Of a DNA stretch of 64,000 nucleotides, positions 26,768 through 34,945 are shown in pieces (within the stretch, counting starts at the first letter, position 1; each line of letters starts with the position of its first letter). The stretch is taken from the NCBI GenBank assembly GCA_021201135.1, contig JAJQGT010000006.1, positions 623,548-687,547 of the forward strand, given 5' to 3'. Position numbers and translations under genes: made by a program. The notes below the pieces were generated by a model that ran no database searches, was not told where the DNA came from, and was given only the letters and a program-made list of their open reading frames with translations. This stretch comes from Oscillospiraceae bacterium (GTDB lineage Bacteria; Bacillota; Clostridia; Oscillospirales; Ruminococcaceae).

Positions 26768-27996
26768 TATACCATGCCCTCGATTTCTTTTATAATCCTG
26801 TCGATGGTTTCCGCAACCGTTCCGTTGTTGTCGACCTTTATGTCTGCGAAGCGCTCGTACATAGGCTTGCGATCTTCATAAAGCTCCGATAGATCCGACT
26901 TCTGTGAAATGGGTCTGCCGTCGGTCGGGAGCTTTTGAGTGTCACGCTCGAGCCAGACGATGATGCCGTTCTGATGGAGAAGGTTATAGTTTTCCTCCCT
27001 CGTGACGACTCCGCCACCGGTGGAGATGATTCTCTCAGAAAGCTTGCCGGAGGCTTGCATTTCGGCGGTTTCAAGCCTTCGGAACTCACTTTCGCCGAAG
27101 CGCTCGAATATCTCGGAGATGCTTATCCCGGCATTCTTCACGATTTCCGCATCGGTTTCGATGACCTGCCTATGTAGCCTCTGCCCGAGAGCCTGAGCCA
27201 CGACCGATTTGCCGCTACCCGGCATCCCTATTAATATAATGTTTTCGAGCTCTTTTGTCAACGATTTTTCGATAAATGTAACCGAATCGTCACTAATTTT
27301 TTTATTCTGGAATCGCTCGGAGCTGTATTTTGCCTGCGCCACGAGCATGTGGAGCCCGCTCTTGTACTTAAGTCCGAGAGCTTCGGCTTGCAAAATCAGC
27401 GCCGTTCTCATCGGGTTGTAGATTACGTCAAGGACGCACTCGCAAGCGGGAATTCTTCTTAAATCGAGGGGCGAAACGCCGTTTTTCGGGTACATTCCAA
27501 CGGGTGTCGCGTTTACTACGAGGACAGCATCCGAATGCTTTTCGATGTTGTCGTAGTTGTCTTCGCCCGAGCGACTTATCGGGATTACTTCGGCACCCAT
27601 TTCGCTCAGGACTTTCTTGACGGTCACGCCGGTGCCGCCGGTTCCAAGAACCAAGACTTTTTTGCCGGAGACTTGGACGCCGGTTTCAAGAACCATGCTC
27701 CTGAATCCGTAATAGTCGGTGTTATAGCCATAGATTCTGCCATCGTGCTTGACAAGAGTATTGACGCTTCCAAGGCTTTTTGCAATATCCGAAAGCTCGT
27801 CGCAGAGGGATGCGGCGACCTTTTTATACGGTATCGTGACATTCAAGCCGTCCCAGTCGCCGTGAAGGATGAAGTCTTCGACTTTATCACGGGGGATTTC
27901 GTAGAGACGGTAGTCGTAGTCGCCTAAATAGGCATGAATCCGAGGAGAATAGCTGTGCCCCAAGGTCTCACCTAAGAGACCGCATTTCAACGACAC
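26767..27996 (-). CDS. aroEK: Bifunctional shikimate dehydrogenase-shikimate kinase (AroE-AroK fusion)
   Basis: A 409-residue protein. Residues 1-245 are AroE: 'GLLGETLGHSYSPRIH', 'NVTIPYKK' (catalytic Lys), 'GSVNTLV', NAD(P) loop 'VLGTGGTGVTV', 'NATPVGMYP', 'DVIYNPMRT'. Residues 250-409 are AroK: Walker A IGMPGSGKSVVA, 'ETDAEIV', 'FGESEFRRLE', 'ISTGGGVVTR' and lid 'RDTQKLPTDGRPI'. The two steps are consecutive: 3-dehydroshikimate to shikimate to shikimate-3-phosphate. Both halves retain catalytic motifs, so both should work. It follows pheA by 1 bp and overlaps aroQ. Confidence 0.93.
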   Translation of the reverse strand: MSLKCGLLGETLGHSYSPRIHAYLGDYDYRLYEIPRDKVEDFILHGDWDGLNVTIPYKKVAASLCDELSDIAKSLGSVNTLVKHDGRIYGYNTDYYGFRSMVLETGVQVSGKKVLVLGTGGTGVTVKKVLSEMGAEVIPISRSGEDNYDNIEKHSDAVLVVNATPVGMYPKNGVSPLDLRRIPACECVLDVIYNPMRTALILQAEALGLKYKSGLHMLVAQAKYSSERFQNKKISDDSVTFIEKSLTKELENIILIGMPGSGKSVVAQALGQRLHRQVIETDAEIVKNAGISISEIFERFGESEFRRLETAEMQASGKLSERIISTGGGVVTREENYNLLHQNGIIVWLERDTQKLPTDGRPISQKSDLSELYEDRKPMYERFADIKVDNNGTVAETIDRIIKEIEGMV

Positions 27997-27997
27997 T

Positions 27998-29185
27998 TTA
28001 TATTACCTCTCTGTAGCTGCCCAAGTAGTTATATTCGCTGCAAATATCTCCGAGCTCGCTCATCAGCTGCAGGAACTGAGGAGAATAGACGGAGGTGTCG
28101 AGGTCGAAATAGAACATGAACTCGAAATCCTTGTCGGGAATCGGGCGGCTCTCAAGCTTCGAAAGGTTGATTCCGAAGGCATAGAGCCTTGAAAGAAGCT
28201 TATAGAGCGAACCGGGCTTATCCTCGAGGACGCACATAAGACTGGTTCTGTCGGCACCGGGATAGATTTCGAGATCCTTCGAGATGCAGATGAATCTTGT
28301 GTAATTGTTGTCGTTGTCCTGAACTGCTGACTTGAGGCATTCGAGACCATAGAGCTTCCGGCATTCACTCGAGGAAAGGGTTGCGATATCGTTTCTATCC
28401 GATTCAGCGACCATCTTGGCGGCAACGGCAGTGTTCTCGCAAGGAATGACTTTGACTCCCTTGAGGGTGGACAAGAATTCGGCGCACTGAGTTATCGCCT
28501 GCTGATGTGAGTAAATCTCGGTGATGTCTTCGAGCTTGGTGCCGCGCTTTGTGAGGAGATTGTGCTCAACCTTCAGGCGGATACTGCGGACGATATTGAA
28601 GCTGTGCTTGGTCATCAGGTCATAGACGGAGTTGACCGAGCCGGCGGTGCTGTTCTCAAGAGGGATTACGCCATACTTGCAGAAGCCCTTTTCGATTGCG
28701 GTAAAGACGGCATCGAAGGTTGAGAAGTACATAACGTTCGGCGACTTGAAGAGCTTCCCTGCGGCTATCGAGGAGTATGCGCCCTCAACGCCCTGACATG
28801 CGACTACGGCACGCTCGGGGAAAAGCTTGGGTGTGTTTTCTATTGCCGAGGAAATTTTTGAGCTGAGCTCGCTTCCCTGACCGATGAGACGGTTCTGATA
28901 GCCGCGGCTGAGCTCCAGGATAAACGAATAGAGAAGCTCGGTGTATTCCTTGAGCTCGTCGGGGGTCTTGTCGACAACGTCCTGAATCTTTTCGCGTTCA
29001 CGACGGATATCTAAGACCGGAAGGCTGTGCTCCTTCTTGAAGGATGCCAAGCCTGCGGCGGTCTCCATTCTCTCGCCGAAAAGCCTGACTATTTCGTTGT
29101 CAATTTCATCAATCTTGTTGCGATAGACCTTTCTGCCGTCGGCGGTGTCGGGTGTAATCTTCTCGGTTTCATCTACAATAGCCAT
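27998..29185 (-). CDS. pheA: Bifunctional chorismate mutase-prephenate dehydratase
   Basis: A 395-residue P-protein. Chorismate mutase domain at about 20-105 ('RNKIDEIDNEIVRLFGERM', 'DIRREREKIQDV'). Prephenate dehydratase at about 125-305: 'GVEGAYSSIAAGKLF', 'VIPLENSTAGSVNSVYDLM', and 'DNNYTRFICI' with the catalytic TRF. C-terminal ACT domain at about 312-395 with 'DKPGSLYKLLSRL' and the ESRP motif 'KLESRPIPDKDFEFMF', where Phe is expected to bind and inhibit. It makes phenylpyruvate from chorismate. Confidence 0.95.
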   Translation of the reverse strand: MAIVDETEKITPDTADGRKVYRNKIDEIDNEIVRLFGERMETAAGLASFKKEHSLPVLDIRREREKIQDVVDKTPDELKEYTELLYSFILELSRGYQNRLIGQGSELSSKISSAIENTPKLFPERAVVACQGVEGAYSSIAAGKLFKSPNVMYFSTFDAVFTAIEKGFCKYGVIPLENSTAGSVNSVYDLMTKHSFNIVRSIRLKVEHNLLTKRGTKLEDITEIYSHQQAITQCAEFLSTLKGVKVIPCENTAVAAKMVAESDRNDIATLSSSECRKLYGLECLKSAVQDNDNNYTRFICISKDLEIYPGADRTSLMCVLEDKPGSLYKLLSRLYAFGINLSKLESRPIPDKDFEFMFYFDLDTSVYSPQFLQLMSELGDICSEYNYLGSYREVI

Positions 29186-29221
29186 ATGTCATGTCCTTTC
29201 GTGTCTATTATTATAAATATA

Positions 29222-30289
29222 TTATAAGTATTTCTTATATTCGAGATAAGCGTCGTAAACGGCGATTGCGGCGGCGGCTTCGACACAGGGAACCGCACGG
29301 GGCACTATGCAGGGGTCGTGTCGACCCTTTACGACAAGCTCGCCCTCCGTCATGGAATCGAGCCTTACTGAGTGCTGTTTCTGGGAGATTGACGGTGTCG
29401 GCTTGAATGCGGCTTTGAATGTAAGCGGCATTCCGGTTGTGATGCCGCCGAGGATGCCTCCACAGTTATTGGTAGTAGTGACTATTTTGCCGTCCTTGAT
29501 TTCAAACGGGTCGTTATTCTGACTGCCACGAAGCTTTGACGCCTCAAAGCCGATTCCGAACTCTATTCCCTTCACTGCCGGGATTCCGAAGACGATGTTT
29601 GCAATCCTGTTTTCCATTCCGTCGAACATCGGGTCACCGAGCCCCATGGGAAGCCCAAGCACTTTACATTCGACCACTCCCCCGACCGAGTCGCCCTCGC
29701 TCTTGGCTGAGGCTATGCACTCCTGCATCTTAGTGGCGCTCTCGTCGCTTACCGTCGGGAAAGGCTTTCCGGCAGTCGATTCAATGAGCTCGCCGTCATC
29801 GAAAACGTCGCCTATAGAAGCGATCCGGGAAATAACGGTAATGCCCAGGCTTTCGAGAATCTGGAGTACTATTCCTCCGGCAACACACAGCGGCGCTGTC
29901 AGTCTGCCCGAGAAGTGCCCGCCGCCGGCGTAGTCCTGAAATCCGCCGTATTTGACGGATGCAGTATAGTCGGCATGCCCGGGTCTTGGTAGGATTTTAA
30001 GCTCGCTATAATCATTCGAGCGGGTGTCGGTGTTTCTTATAATCGCCGTGAGCGGTGCGCCGCAGGTGACGCCGTCGCGAAGCCCGGAAACGAATTCCGG
30101 TTTGTCGGCTTCCTTGCGGGCTGTTGAATAGGCATTCTTGCCGGGAGCACGACGTGATGTAAAAGCTTCAAGCTTGTCAAAGTCGATTTTTATTCCCGCA
30201 GGGAGCCCCTCGAGGGTCATTCCGATAGCCGCCGAGTGGGACTGTCCGAATATGGTGAGCCTGATGTTACTGCCGATACTGCTTGCCAT
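29222..30289 (-). CDS. aroC: Chorismate synthase
   Basis: A 355-residue enzyme that removes phosphate from EPSP to give chorismate using reduced FMN. Conserved blocks: 'FGQSHSAAIGMTLEGLPAGI', 'RRAPGKNAYSTARKEADKPEF', 'RPGHADYTASVKYGGFQD', 'GGGHFSGRLTAPLCVAGGI' and 'RHDPCIVPRAVPCVEAAAA'. Full length. Sixteen bases after aroA in the operon. Confidence 0.96.
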   Translation of the reverse strand: MASSIGSNIRLTIFGQSHSAAIGMTLEGLPAGIKIDFDKLEAFTSRRAPGKNAYSTARKEADKPEFVSGLRDGVTCGAPLTAIIRNTDTRSNDYSELKILPRPGHADYTASVKYGGFQDYAGGGHFSGRLTAPLCVAGGIVLQILESLGITVISRIASIGDVFDDGELIESTAGKPFPTVSDESATKMQECIASAKSEGDSVGGVVECKVLGLPMGLGDPMFDGMENRIANIVFGIPAVKGIEFGIGFEASKLRGSQNNDPFEIKDGKIVTTTNNCGGILGGITTGMPLTFKAAFKPTPSISQKQHSVRLDSMTEGELVVKGRHDPCIVPRAVPCVEAAAAIAVYDAYLEYKKYL

Positions 30290-30305
30290 CTTGCACCGTC
30301 CTTAT

Positions 30306-31553
30306 CTATGATTTTATCTTTAGTGTTAAGAAGTCCTCCCAGAAGTCGGGATAAGACTTTCTTACGCACATGCTGTCAAGCACTGTTACTTTACCGGTTG
30401 ATGCACAGCTTGCGACCGCCGCACTCATTGCGATTCGGTGGTCGTTACAGCTGTCGACCGTGCCGCCGGTGAGATTTCTGACGCCTGTTATGATTATACC
30501 GTCGGGAAGCTCCCTTGCATTGCCGCCGAGATCGTTTATAAGCGCACAGGTCGAGGCGATTCTGTCCGATTCCTTGATTCTGAGGCGTTCGGCGTTGATG
30601 ACTCTTGTTTCGCCCTTGCAGACGGAGGCAACAACGCAGAGTGTCGGAATCAGGTCGGGAATCTGGGAAGCGTCAATCGTGACGCCCTTAAGATTCCCCT
30701 TCTTTACGGTCACCGAATTGCCGTCGACCGAAATATCTGCGCCCATTTCCTTGAGGACTTCGATTGCCGCCTTATCGCCCTGGGTCGAATCGGGGTTCAA
30801 GCCGGTAACCGTGACTCCCTCATCCGAAAGCGCACCCATGCAGAGATAGAACGCCGCATTGGAATAGTCGCCCTCAACGGTGAAGCTCTCGCCCAAATCA
30901 GGTTTCTGTGAGCCTTTTATACAGTAGGTGTCGCCGGTGTGATTGTATTCGATGCCCGACTTCCGAAGAAGCTCTTCGGTCATGGTGATATAGCCCTTTG
31001 ACTGGAGCACTCCCGTCACCCGAAGGGTCGAATCCCCTTCAAGAAGCGGCAACGCCAGAAGAAGCCCGGTTATGTACTGCGAGGAGACATCCCCGGGGAT
31101 TTCGTATTCGCCGGAAGCGAGCCTGCCGGAAACCCGAATTGTGGTTTCGGTCTTCGAAATGCTCATGCCGTGAGCAGTGAGTACTTCGTCCAGAGGACTC
31201 AGCGGGCGGTCGATGAGCCTGCCCTTTGGGATAAAGTCCCCTTCTACTCCCAAAGCTCCGAAAACGGGAATCAGGAACCGAAGGGTCGAGCCGCTTTCTC
31301 CGCACTCGAAAGTGTCTGAGTGCTGACTTGAAACCGGCGAGACATGTATTTTGTTGTTCTGAATCTCTATATTCGCGCCTGCTGAATTCATGCAGTCGGC
31401 AGTGGCGATGATGTCATTGGAGATGCCTTTACAGGTGATTTCGACATCATGCGACCCAAGAGCCGCCAAAATAACGGCTCTGTGCGCCTGAGATTTCGAA
31501 GCAGGTATCAGAACTGAGCCTGTTCTCTCGCCGGGGATGAGTTCTCTTGTCAT
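30306..31553 (-). CDS. aroA: 3-phosphoshikimate 1-carboxyvinyltransferase (EPSP synthase)
   Basis: A 415-residue enzyme joining PEP to shikimate-3-phosphate. 'IPASKSQAHRAVILAAL' (catalytic Lys), 'GESGSTLRFLIPVFGAL' (the usual PEP loop NAGTxxR reads ESGSTLR), 'GDVSSQYITGLLLALP', 'EGDYSNAAFYL', 'INAERLRIKESDRI' and 'CNDHRIAMSAAVAS' are all present. It overlaps nothing, and lies one base after aroB. Confidence 0.95.
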   Translation of the reverse strand: MTRELIPGERTGSVLIPASKSQAHRAVILAALGSHDVEITCKGISNDIIATADCMNSAGANIEIQNNKIHVSPVSSQHSDTFECGESGSTLRFLIPVFGALGVEGDFIPKGRLIDRPLSPLDEVLTAHGMSISKTETTIRVSGRLASGEYEIPGDVSSQYITGLLLALPLLEGDSTLRVTGVLQSKGYITMTEELLRKSGIEYNHTGDTYCIKGSQKPDLGESFTVEGDYSNAAFYLCMGALSDEGVTVTGLNPDSTQGDKAAIEVLKEMGADISVDGNSVTVKKGNLKGVTIDASQIPDLIPTLCVVASVCKGETRVINAERLRIKESDRIASTCALINDLGGNARELPDGIIITGVRNLTGGTVDSCNDHRIAMSAAVASCASTGKVTVLDSMCVRKSYPDFWEDFLTLKIKS

Positions 31554-31554
31554 A

Positions 31555-32595
31555 TCAAAGCCAATCCTTAAGCTGAGATTTCGGGAGCTTCATGAGCTCG
31601 CAATGCCCGATTCTACGGGGCACTACTATTGTAATGGTGTCGCTCGTGGCTTTCTTGTCGGAAAGTGCCAATGTGTACATGTCGTCAACTGTGTATTCGG
31701 TATCGGTCGGGAGACCGTATTTCTCTAAGAGTGCAATAATTCTCTCGCAATCAGCGTCGCTCAGATAGCCGTACTTCGCAGCGGAGCGCGAGATGGTCGC
31801 AAGACCGATGGCAACAGCCTGACCGTGAAGGGTCTGGAAGCCGCTCAAGCCCTCGACTGCGTGACCGACGGTGTGCCCGAGGTTAAGGAGCATTCTCTCG
31901 CCGGTGTCGAACTCGTCGGCTTTGACGATATCGCGCTTCATGGTGACGCAGGTGGTGATGACGTTTTCGAGCTGATTCTTGGCGGGGACCTCCTCAAGCT
32001 GGGTGAAGAACTCCTCGCTGAAAAGAACGGCATACTTTATAACTTCGGCACAGCCGCAGAGGTATTCCTCCTCGGGAAGTGTCGAAAGGGTTTTCGGGTC
32101 GCAGATTACGGCTGACGGCTGATAGAAGGAGCCGACCTGATTCTTGCCGTTTTCAAGGTTTACAGCAGTTTTTCCTCCGACAGAGGAGTCGACCATCGCA
32201 AGAAGGGTTGTCGGAATCTGGACAAACTGCACTCCGCGCTGATAGGTTGCCGCCGCAAAGCCGCAAAGATCCCCTACTACTCCGCCGCCGAGAGCGACAA
32301 GCAGGTCACTTCTCGTGACACCGCTTTCGAAGAGGAATTCGAGGAGATTGATATATGAGCTCAAGCTCTTCGAGCGCTCGCCGTGCGGGACGACGAATTC
32401 CTTCACGACGAAGCCCTCGTTCTCGAGGCTCTTCGTAACCCTCTTGCCATAGAGAGGAAAGACGTTGTCATCCGAGACGATGACGGCGGTTTTGCCCTTG
32501 ACAAGGGGCTTGCAGAACTCACCGCACCTGTCTAAAATACCGTCCGAAACGGTTACATCGTAACTTCGGGATGCCGTCACATTTACAACACTCAT
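31555..32595 (-). CDS. aroB: 3-dehydroquinate synthase
   Basis: A 346-residue NAD- and metal-dependent cyclase acting on DAHP. 'VALGGGVVGDLCGFAAATYQ' and 'RGVQFVQIPTTLLAMVDSSV' with GGKTAVN, 'CGCAEVIKYAVL', and the metal ligands in 'NLGHTVGHAVEG' and 'LHGQAVAIGL' are all present. It overlaps tyrA by 4 bases. Confidence 0.96.
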   Translation of the reverse strand: MSVVNVTASRSYDVTVSDGILDRCGEFCKPLVKGKTAVIVSDDNVFPLYGKRVTKSLENEGFVVKEFVVPHGERSKSLSSYINLLEFLFESGVTRSDLLVALGGGVVGDLCGFAAATYQRGVQFVQIPTTLLAMVDSSVGGKTAVNLENGKNQVGSFYQPSAVICDPKTLSTLPEEEYLCGCAEVIKYAVLFSEEFFTQLEEVPAKNQLENVITTCVTMKRDIVKADEFDTGERMLLNLGHTVGHAVEGLSGFQTLHGQAVAIGLATISRSAAKYGYLSDADCERIIALLEKYGLPTDTEYTVDDMYTLALSDKKATSDTITIVVPRRIGHCELMKLPKSQLKDWL

Positions 32596-33425
32596 CTTCC
32601 GTCTACCTCCGCTTTTATCTTTCTGCCGTCGTCTAAGAGCTTAATCAGCTCATCTTTATTGTTTTCACGAATCGCAGTTCTGTATTGGTCGAGGTTTTCA
32701 ACCAGAATATCAAGTTCTTTTATAAGATTGTCGCCGTTTTCGAGGAACAGCTCCGCCCACATTTCGGGGTTGAGCCAAGCAACTCTGGTCATGTCCTTAT
32801 AGCTTCCCGCCGAGAAGCCCTTGTGCTCGCGAGCCGTGGGGCTCTTGATATAGGCGTTCGAAACAACGTGGGCAAGCTGGGAGGTGAAAGCAATCATCTC
32901 GTCGTGCTTTTCGGCAGTCGTGACCGAGATGCTTCCGAATCCGGCAGGCTTCAAGAGCTCCTTTGTGTGGCTTAAAAGCTTGATGCTCGGCTCGCCGTTC
33001 GGGACGAGCACCATCGGTGCGCCCTTGTACATGTCGGCTCTGGCATACTTATAGCCGGAATTATGCGTTCCCGCCATAGGGTGTCCGCCGACGAAGGTGA
33101 AGCCGTATTCATCGGCAAGCCTGAAACCAACCTCGGTGACCTTTCGCTTGGTGCCGCAACAGTCGATTACAACCGGCTTTGAGCCGAAATAGGGTGCGGC
33201 TTTCTCGAGATACTCAATGCAGGCGTCGGGATAGACGGATATCAAAACTATGTCACACTCTGAGAGATTATCCATAGTCAGCTCGTCATCGACGTCGCCC
33301 GCAAGCTTGAGGTAATCAAAAGCGGATTTACTTCTGTTCCAGCCGAGGACGGTGTGCCCCGCCTCTTTATAAGCCTTGGCAAACGAGGCTCCTATAAGCC
33401 CCAAGCCCACGATTCCGGCAATCAT
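32592..33425 (-). CDS. tyrA: Prephenate dehydrogenase
   Basis: A 277-residue NAD-dependent enzyme giving 4-hydroxyphenylpyruvate, the Tyr precursor. N-terminal Rossmann motif 'AGIVGLGLIGASFAKAYKEAG'; 'CCGTKRKV', 'VGGHPMAGTHNSGYKYA' (catalytic His and substrate Ser/Thr) and C-terminal helical dimer domain with 'FTSQLAHVVSNA'. No ACT domain follows, so feedback control must come from elsewhere. It overlaps aroF and aroB by 4 bases each. Confidence 0.94.
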   Translation of the reverse strand: MIAGIVGLGLIGASFAKAYKEAGHTVLGWNRSKSAFDYLKLAGDVDDELTMDNLSECDIVLISVYPDACIEYLEKAAPYFGSKPVVIDCCGTKRKVTEVGFRLADEYGFTFVGGHPMAGTHNSGYKYARADMYKGAPMVLVPNGEPSIKLLSHTKELLKPAGFGSISVTTAEKHDEMIAFTSQLAHVVSNAYIKSPTAREHKGFSAGSYKDMTRVAWLNPEMWAELFLENGDNLIKELDILVENLDQYRTAIRENNKDELIKLLDDGRKIKAEVDGR

Positions 33426-34426
33426 CCGAGAGCAGCCTCCCTGACAGCAGTGATTTTACTGGATAATTTCTCGAACTCTTCGGGACGAAGCGACTGTGCG
33501 CCGTCGCAGAGAGCGTGCATCGGGTCGTTATGAACCTCGATGATGAGTCCGTCGGCTCCTGCCGCTGTTGCCGCCATTGCCATAGGCGGAACGAGTCTTG
33601 CCATTCCGGTTGCGTGGCTCGGGTCGGCGATTACGGGAAGGTGCGAAAGCTCGTGGAGCATCGGGATTGCCGAGATGTCCATCGTGTTTCTCGTGTAGTC
33701 GCTGTAGGTTCTGATTCCTCTTTCGCAGAGGATGACCTTCTCGTTGCCGGATGCCATGATGTACTCTGCGCTCATGAGAAGCTCCTTGAGGGTATTTGCA
33801 AGACCACGCTTGAGTAAAATCGGCTTGTCGGTCTTGCCGAGCTCCTTGAGCATTTCGAAGTTCTGCATATTTCTTGCGCCGACCTGCAAAACATCGACAT
33901 CCTCGAACAAATCAAGGTCGTTGGTGCTCATGATTTCGGTTACAATGGGAAGTCCTGTTTCCTCACGGGCTATCTTAAGAAGCTCAAGTCCTCTTGCATG
34001 GAGACCCTGGAAGTCATAGGGCGAGGTTCTCGGCTTGAATGCGCCGCCTCTTAGCATGTTTGCGCCCGCCGCCTTGACAGCCTTGGCAACCGCGACAATC
34101 TGGTCTTCGCTTTCGACAGAGCAAGGACCGGCTATCATGCAGAAGTTGCCGCCGCCGATTTTGACGCCCTTAACGTCTATGACGGTATCGTCAGGGTGGA
34201 ATTTGCGGTTACAGCACTTGAAAGCCTCGGTGACTCTGGTGACGGAATCGACTATGTCAAGGCTCTCTATCAAATCCTTGTCGACCTTGGTGGTGTCGCC
34301 GATAAGACAGAGGACCGTTGTGTACTCACCCTCGGAAATATGGACCTTGATGCCCATTCCGCCAAGCCATTCGATAAGCTGATCGCGCTTTTCTTCAGAT
34401 ACATTCTTCTTTAATGCTACTACCAT
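33422..34426 (-). CDS. aroF: 3-deoxy-7-phosphoheptulonate synthase (DAHP synthase, AroA-I-beta type)
   Basis: A 334-residue enzyme condensing PEP and erythrose-4-phosphate, the entry step of the shikimate pathway. Residues 1-70 form the ferredoxin-like/ACT-like regulatory domain found in Thermotoga-type DAHP synthases, which mediates Tyr/Phe inhibition. The barrel carries 'MIAGPCSVES', 'RGGAFKPRTSPYDFQG', 'LLKRGLANTLKELLMSAEYI' and 'VIADPSHATG'. AAGGACTAATTATT precedes the ATG. First structural gene after the Tyr-codon attenuator, so both enzyme activity and expression appear tuned to Tyr. Confidence 0.96.
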   Translation of the reverse strand: MVVALKKNVSEEKRDQLIEWLGGMGIKVHISEGEYTTVLCLIGDTTKVDKDLIESLDIVDSVTRVTEAFKCCNRKFHPDDTVIDVKGVKIGGGNFCMIAGPCSVESEDQIVAVAKAVKAAGANMLRGGAFKPRTSPYDFQGLHARGLELLKIAREETGLPIVTEIMSTNDLDLFEDVDVLQVGARNMQNFEMLKELGKTDKPILLKRGLANTLKELLMSAEYIMASGNEKVILCERGIRTYSDYTRNTMDISAIPMLHELSHLPVIADPSHATGMARLVPPMAMAATAAGADGLIIEVHNDPMHALCDGAQSLRPEEFEKLSSKITAVREAALG

Positions 34427-34483
34427 AATAATTAGTCCTTTCTTTATTCGGAAAGAGGTCTGCCGGTCACTTTGGCAGTTTCA

Positions 34484-34514
34484 CAAAAAAGCTGCACAAG
34501 TAACCTGTGCAGCT
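34484..34514 (-). terminator. Attenuator terminator in the aro operon leader
   Basis: AGCTGCACA ggttact TGTGCAGCT followed by TTTTTTG on the minus strand: a perfect 9-bp stem with a U-run, placed between leader peptide and aroF. It has no gene of its own to end, so it can only act as a conditional terminator. Confidence 0.9.
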
Positions 34515-34561
34515 GATAAACAAAACTTTTTGTTGCAACACAAATCACTTTACCTTGGGGA

Positions 34562-34633
34562 TTAGCGCATGGTAAAGTAATAATAATATGCAAAGCAGAT
34601 AACACCGGACAAACCGGCAATTCGTTTTGACAT
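34562..34633 (-). CDS. Tyr-rich leader peptide of the aromatic operon
   Basis: A 23-residue ORF too short for the ORF track. ATG at 34633 is preceded by GGAGAG nine bases ahead, about 55 nt after a consensus promoter. The peptide contains FAYYYYF (four Tyr codons flanked by Phe codons) and stops at TAA 34562. The position, ribosome site, codon run and downstream terminator identify it as a regulatory leader whose translation senses charged tRNA-Tyr, and perhaps tRNA-Phe. Confidence 0.85.
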   Translation of the reverse strand: MSKRIAGLSGVICFAYYYYFTMR

Positions 34634-34688
34634 CGTGCAACTCTCCGTAAAATACTTCATTTGAACGGTTCCACGTTCATCTTTATAG

Positions 34689-34717
34689 ATTATATACGAC
34701 CGTGTGAAGTTTGTCAA
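34689..34717 (-). promoter_or_regulatory. Consensus sigma-A promoter of the aromatic operon
   Basis: TTGACA, exactly 17 bp, TATAAT on the minus strand: perfect hexamers and spacing. It drives the leader peptide and the eight aromatic genes. Confidence 0.93.
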
Positions 34718-34885
34718 GGGCTTTTTGAAAAATTTTTATTGATTTAAATCGGCAAACCCACTTCGGAATGCCGGAGGGCTTTCGGGCGGGCAGCTAGCGA
34801 AGATAACTGTATATCTAGTTCCTACAGAATGTTGGATTGGCGAGCGTCCCTTACAATAAATCAACAATTCCCCGACTATAAATCA

Positions 34886-34914
34886 TTGCAAACTGCCGGA
34901 AAATGGTGTATTCT
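34886..34914 (+). promoter_or_regulatory. Putative promoter of the GH43 gene
   Basis: TTGCAA, 17-bp spacer, TATTCT, followed by TGGAGG and the GH43 ATG 31 bp downstream. Confidence 0.6.
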
Positions 34915-34945
34915 AAAGGTAGTATTAATGCTTGGAGGTTTTGAT

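Larger units (their letters stand above)
34484..34633 (-). promoter_or_regulatory. Ribosome-mediated attenuator of the aromatic operon
   Basis: A leader ORF with four consecutive Tyr codons is followed by three pairing segments. The last Tyr/Phe-Thr codons (ACTTTACC, 34578-34571) pair with GGTAAAGT (34554-34547). Downstream TGTGTTGC can pair with the 5' arm of the terminator (GCTGCACA, 7 of 8), giving an antiterminator. A ribosome stalled on Tyr codons would block the first hairpin and favour the antiterminator. The pairing scheme is read by eye and not energy-computed. Confidence 0.75.

Noticed and set aside
34547-34633. T-box riboswitch before aroF
   Set aside because: No AGGGUGGNACCGCG-like T-box sequence or specifier loop; the leader ORF with Tyr codons explains the layout better.
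34740-34945. Further regulatory RNA between the aromatic operon and GH43
   Set aside because: Apart from the GH43 promoter I see only AT-rich DNA and a small GC patch, with no ORF or stable hairpin with a U-run.
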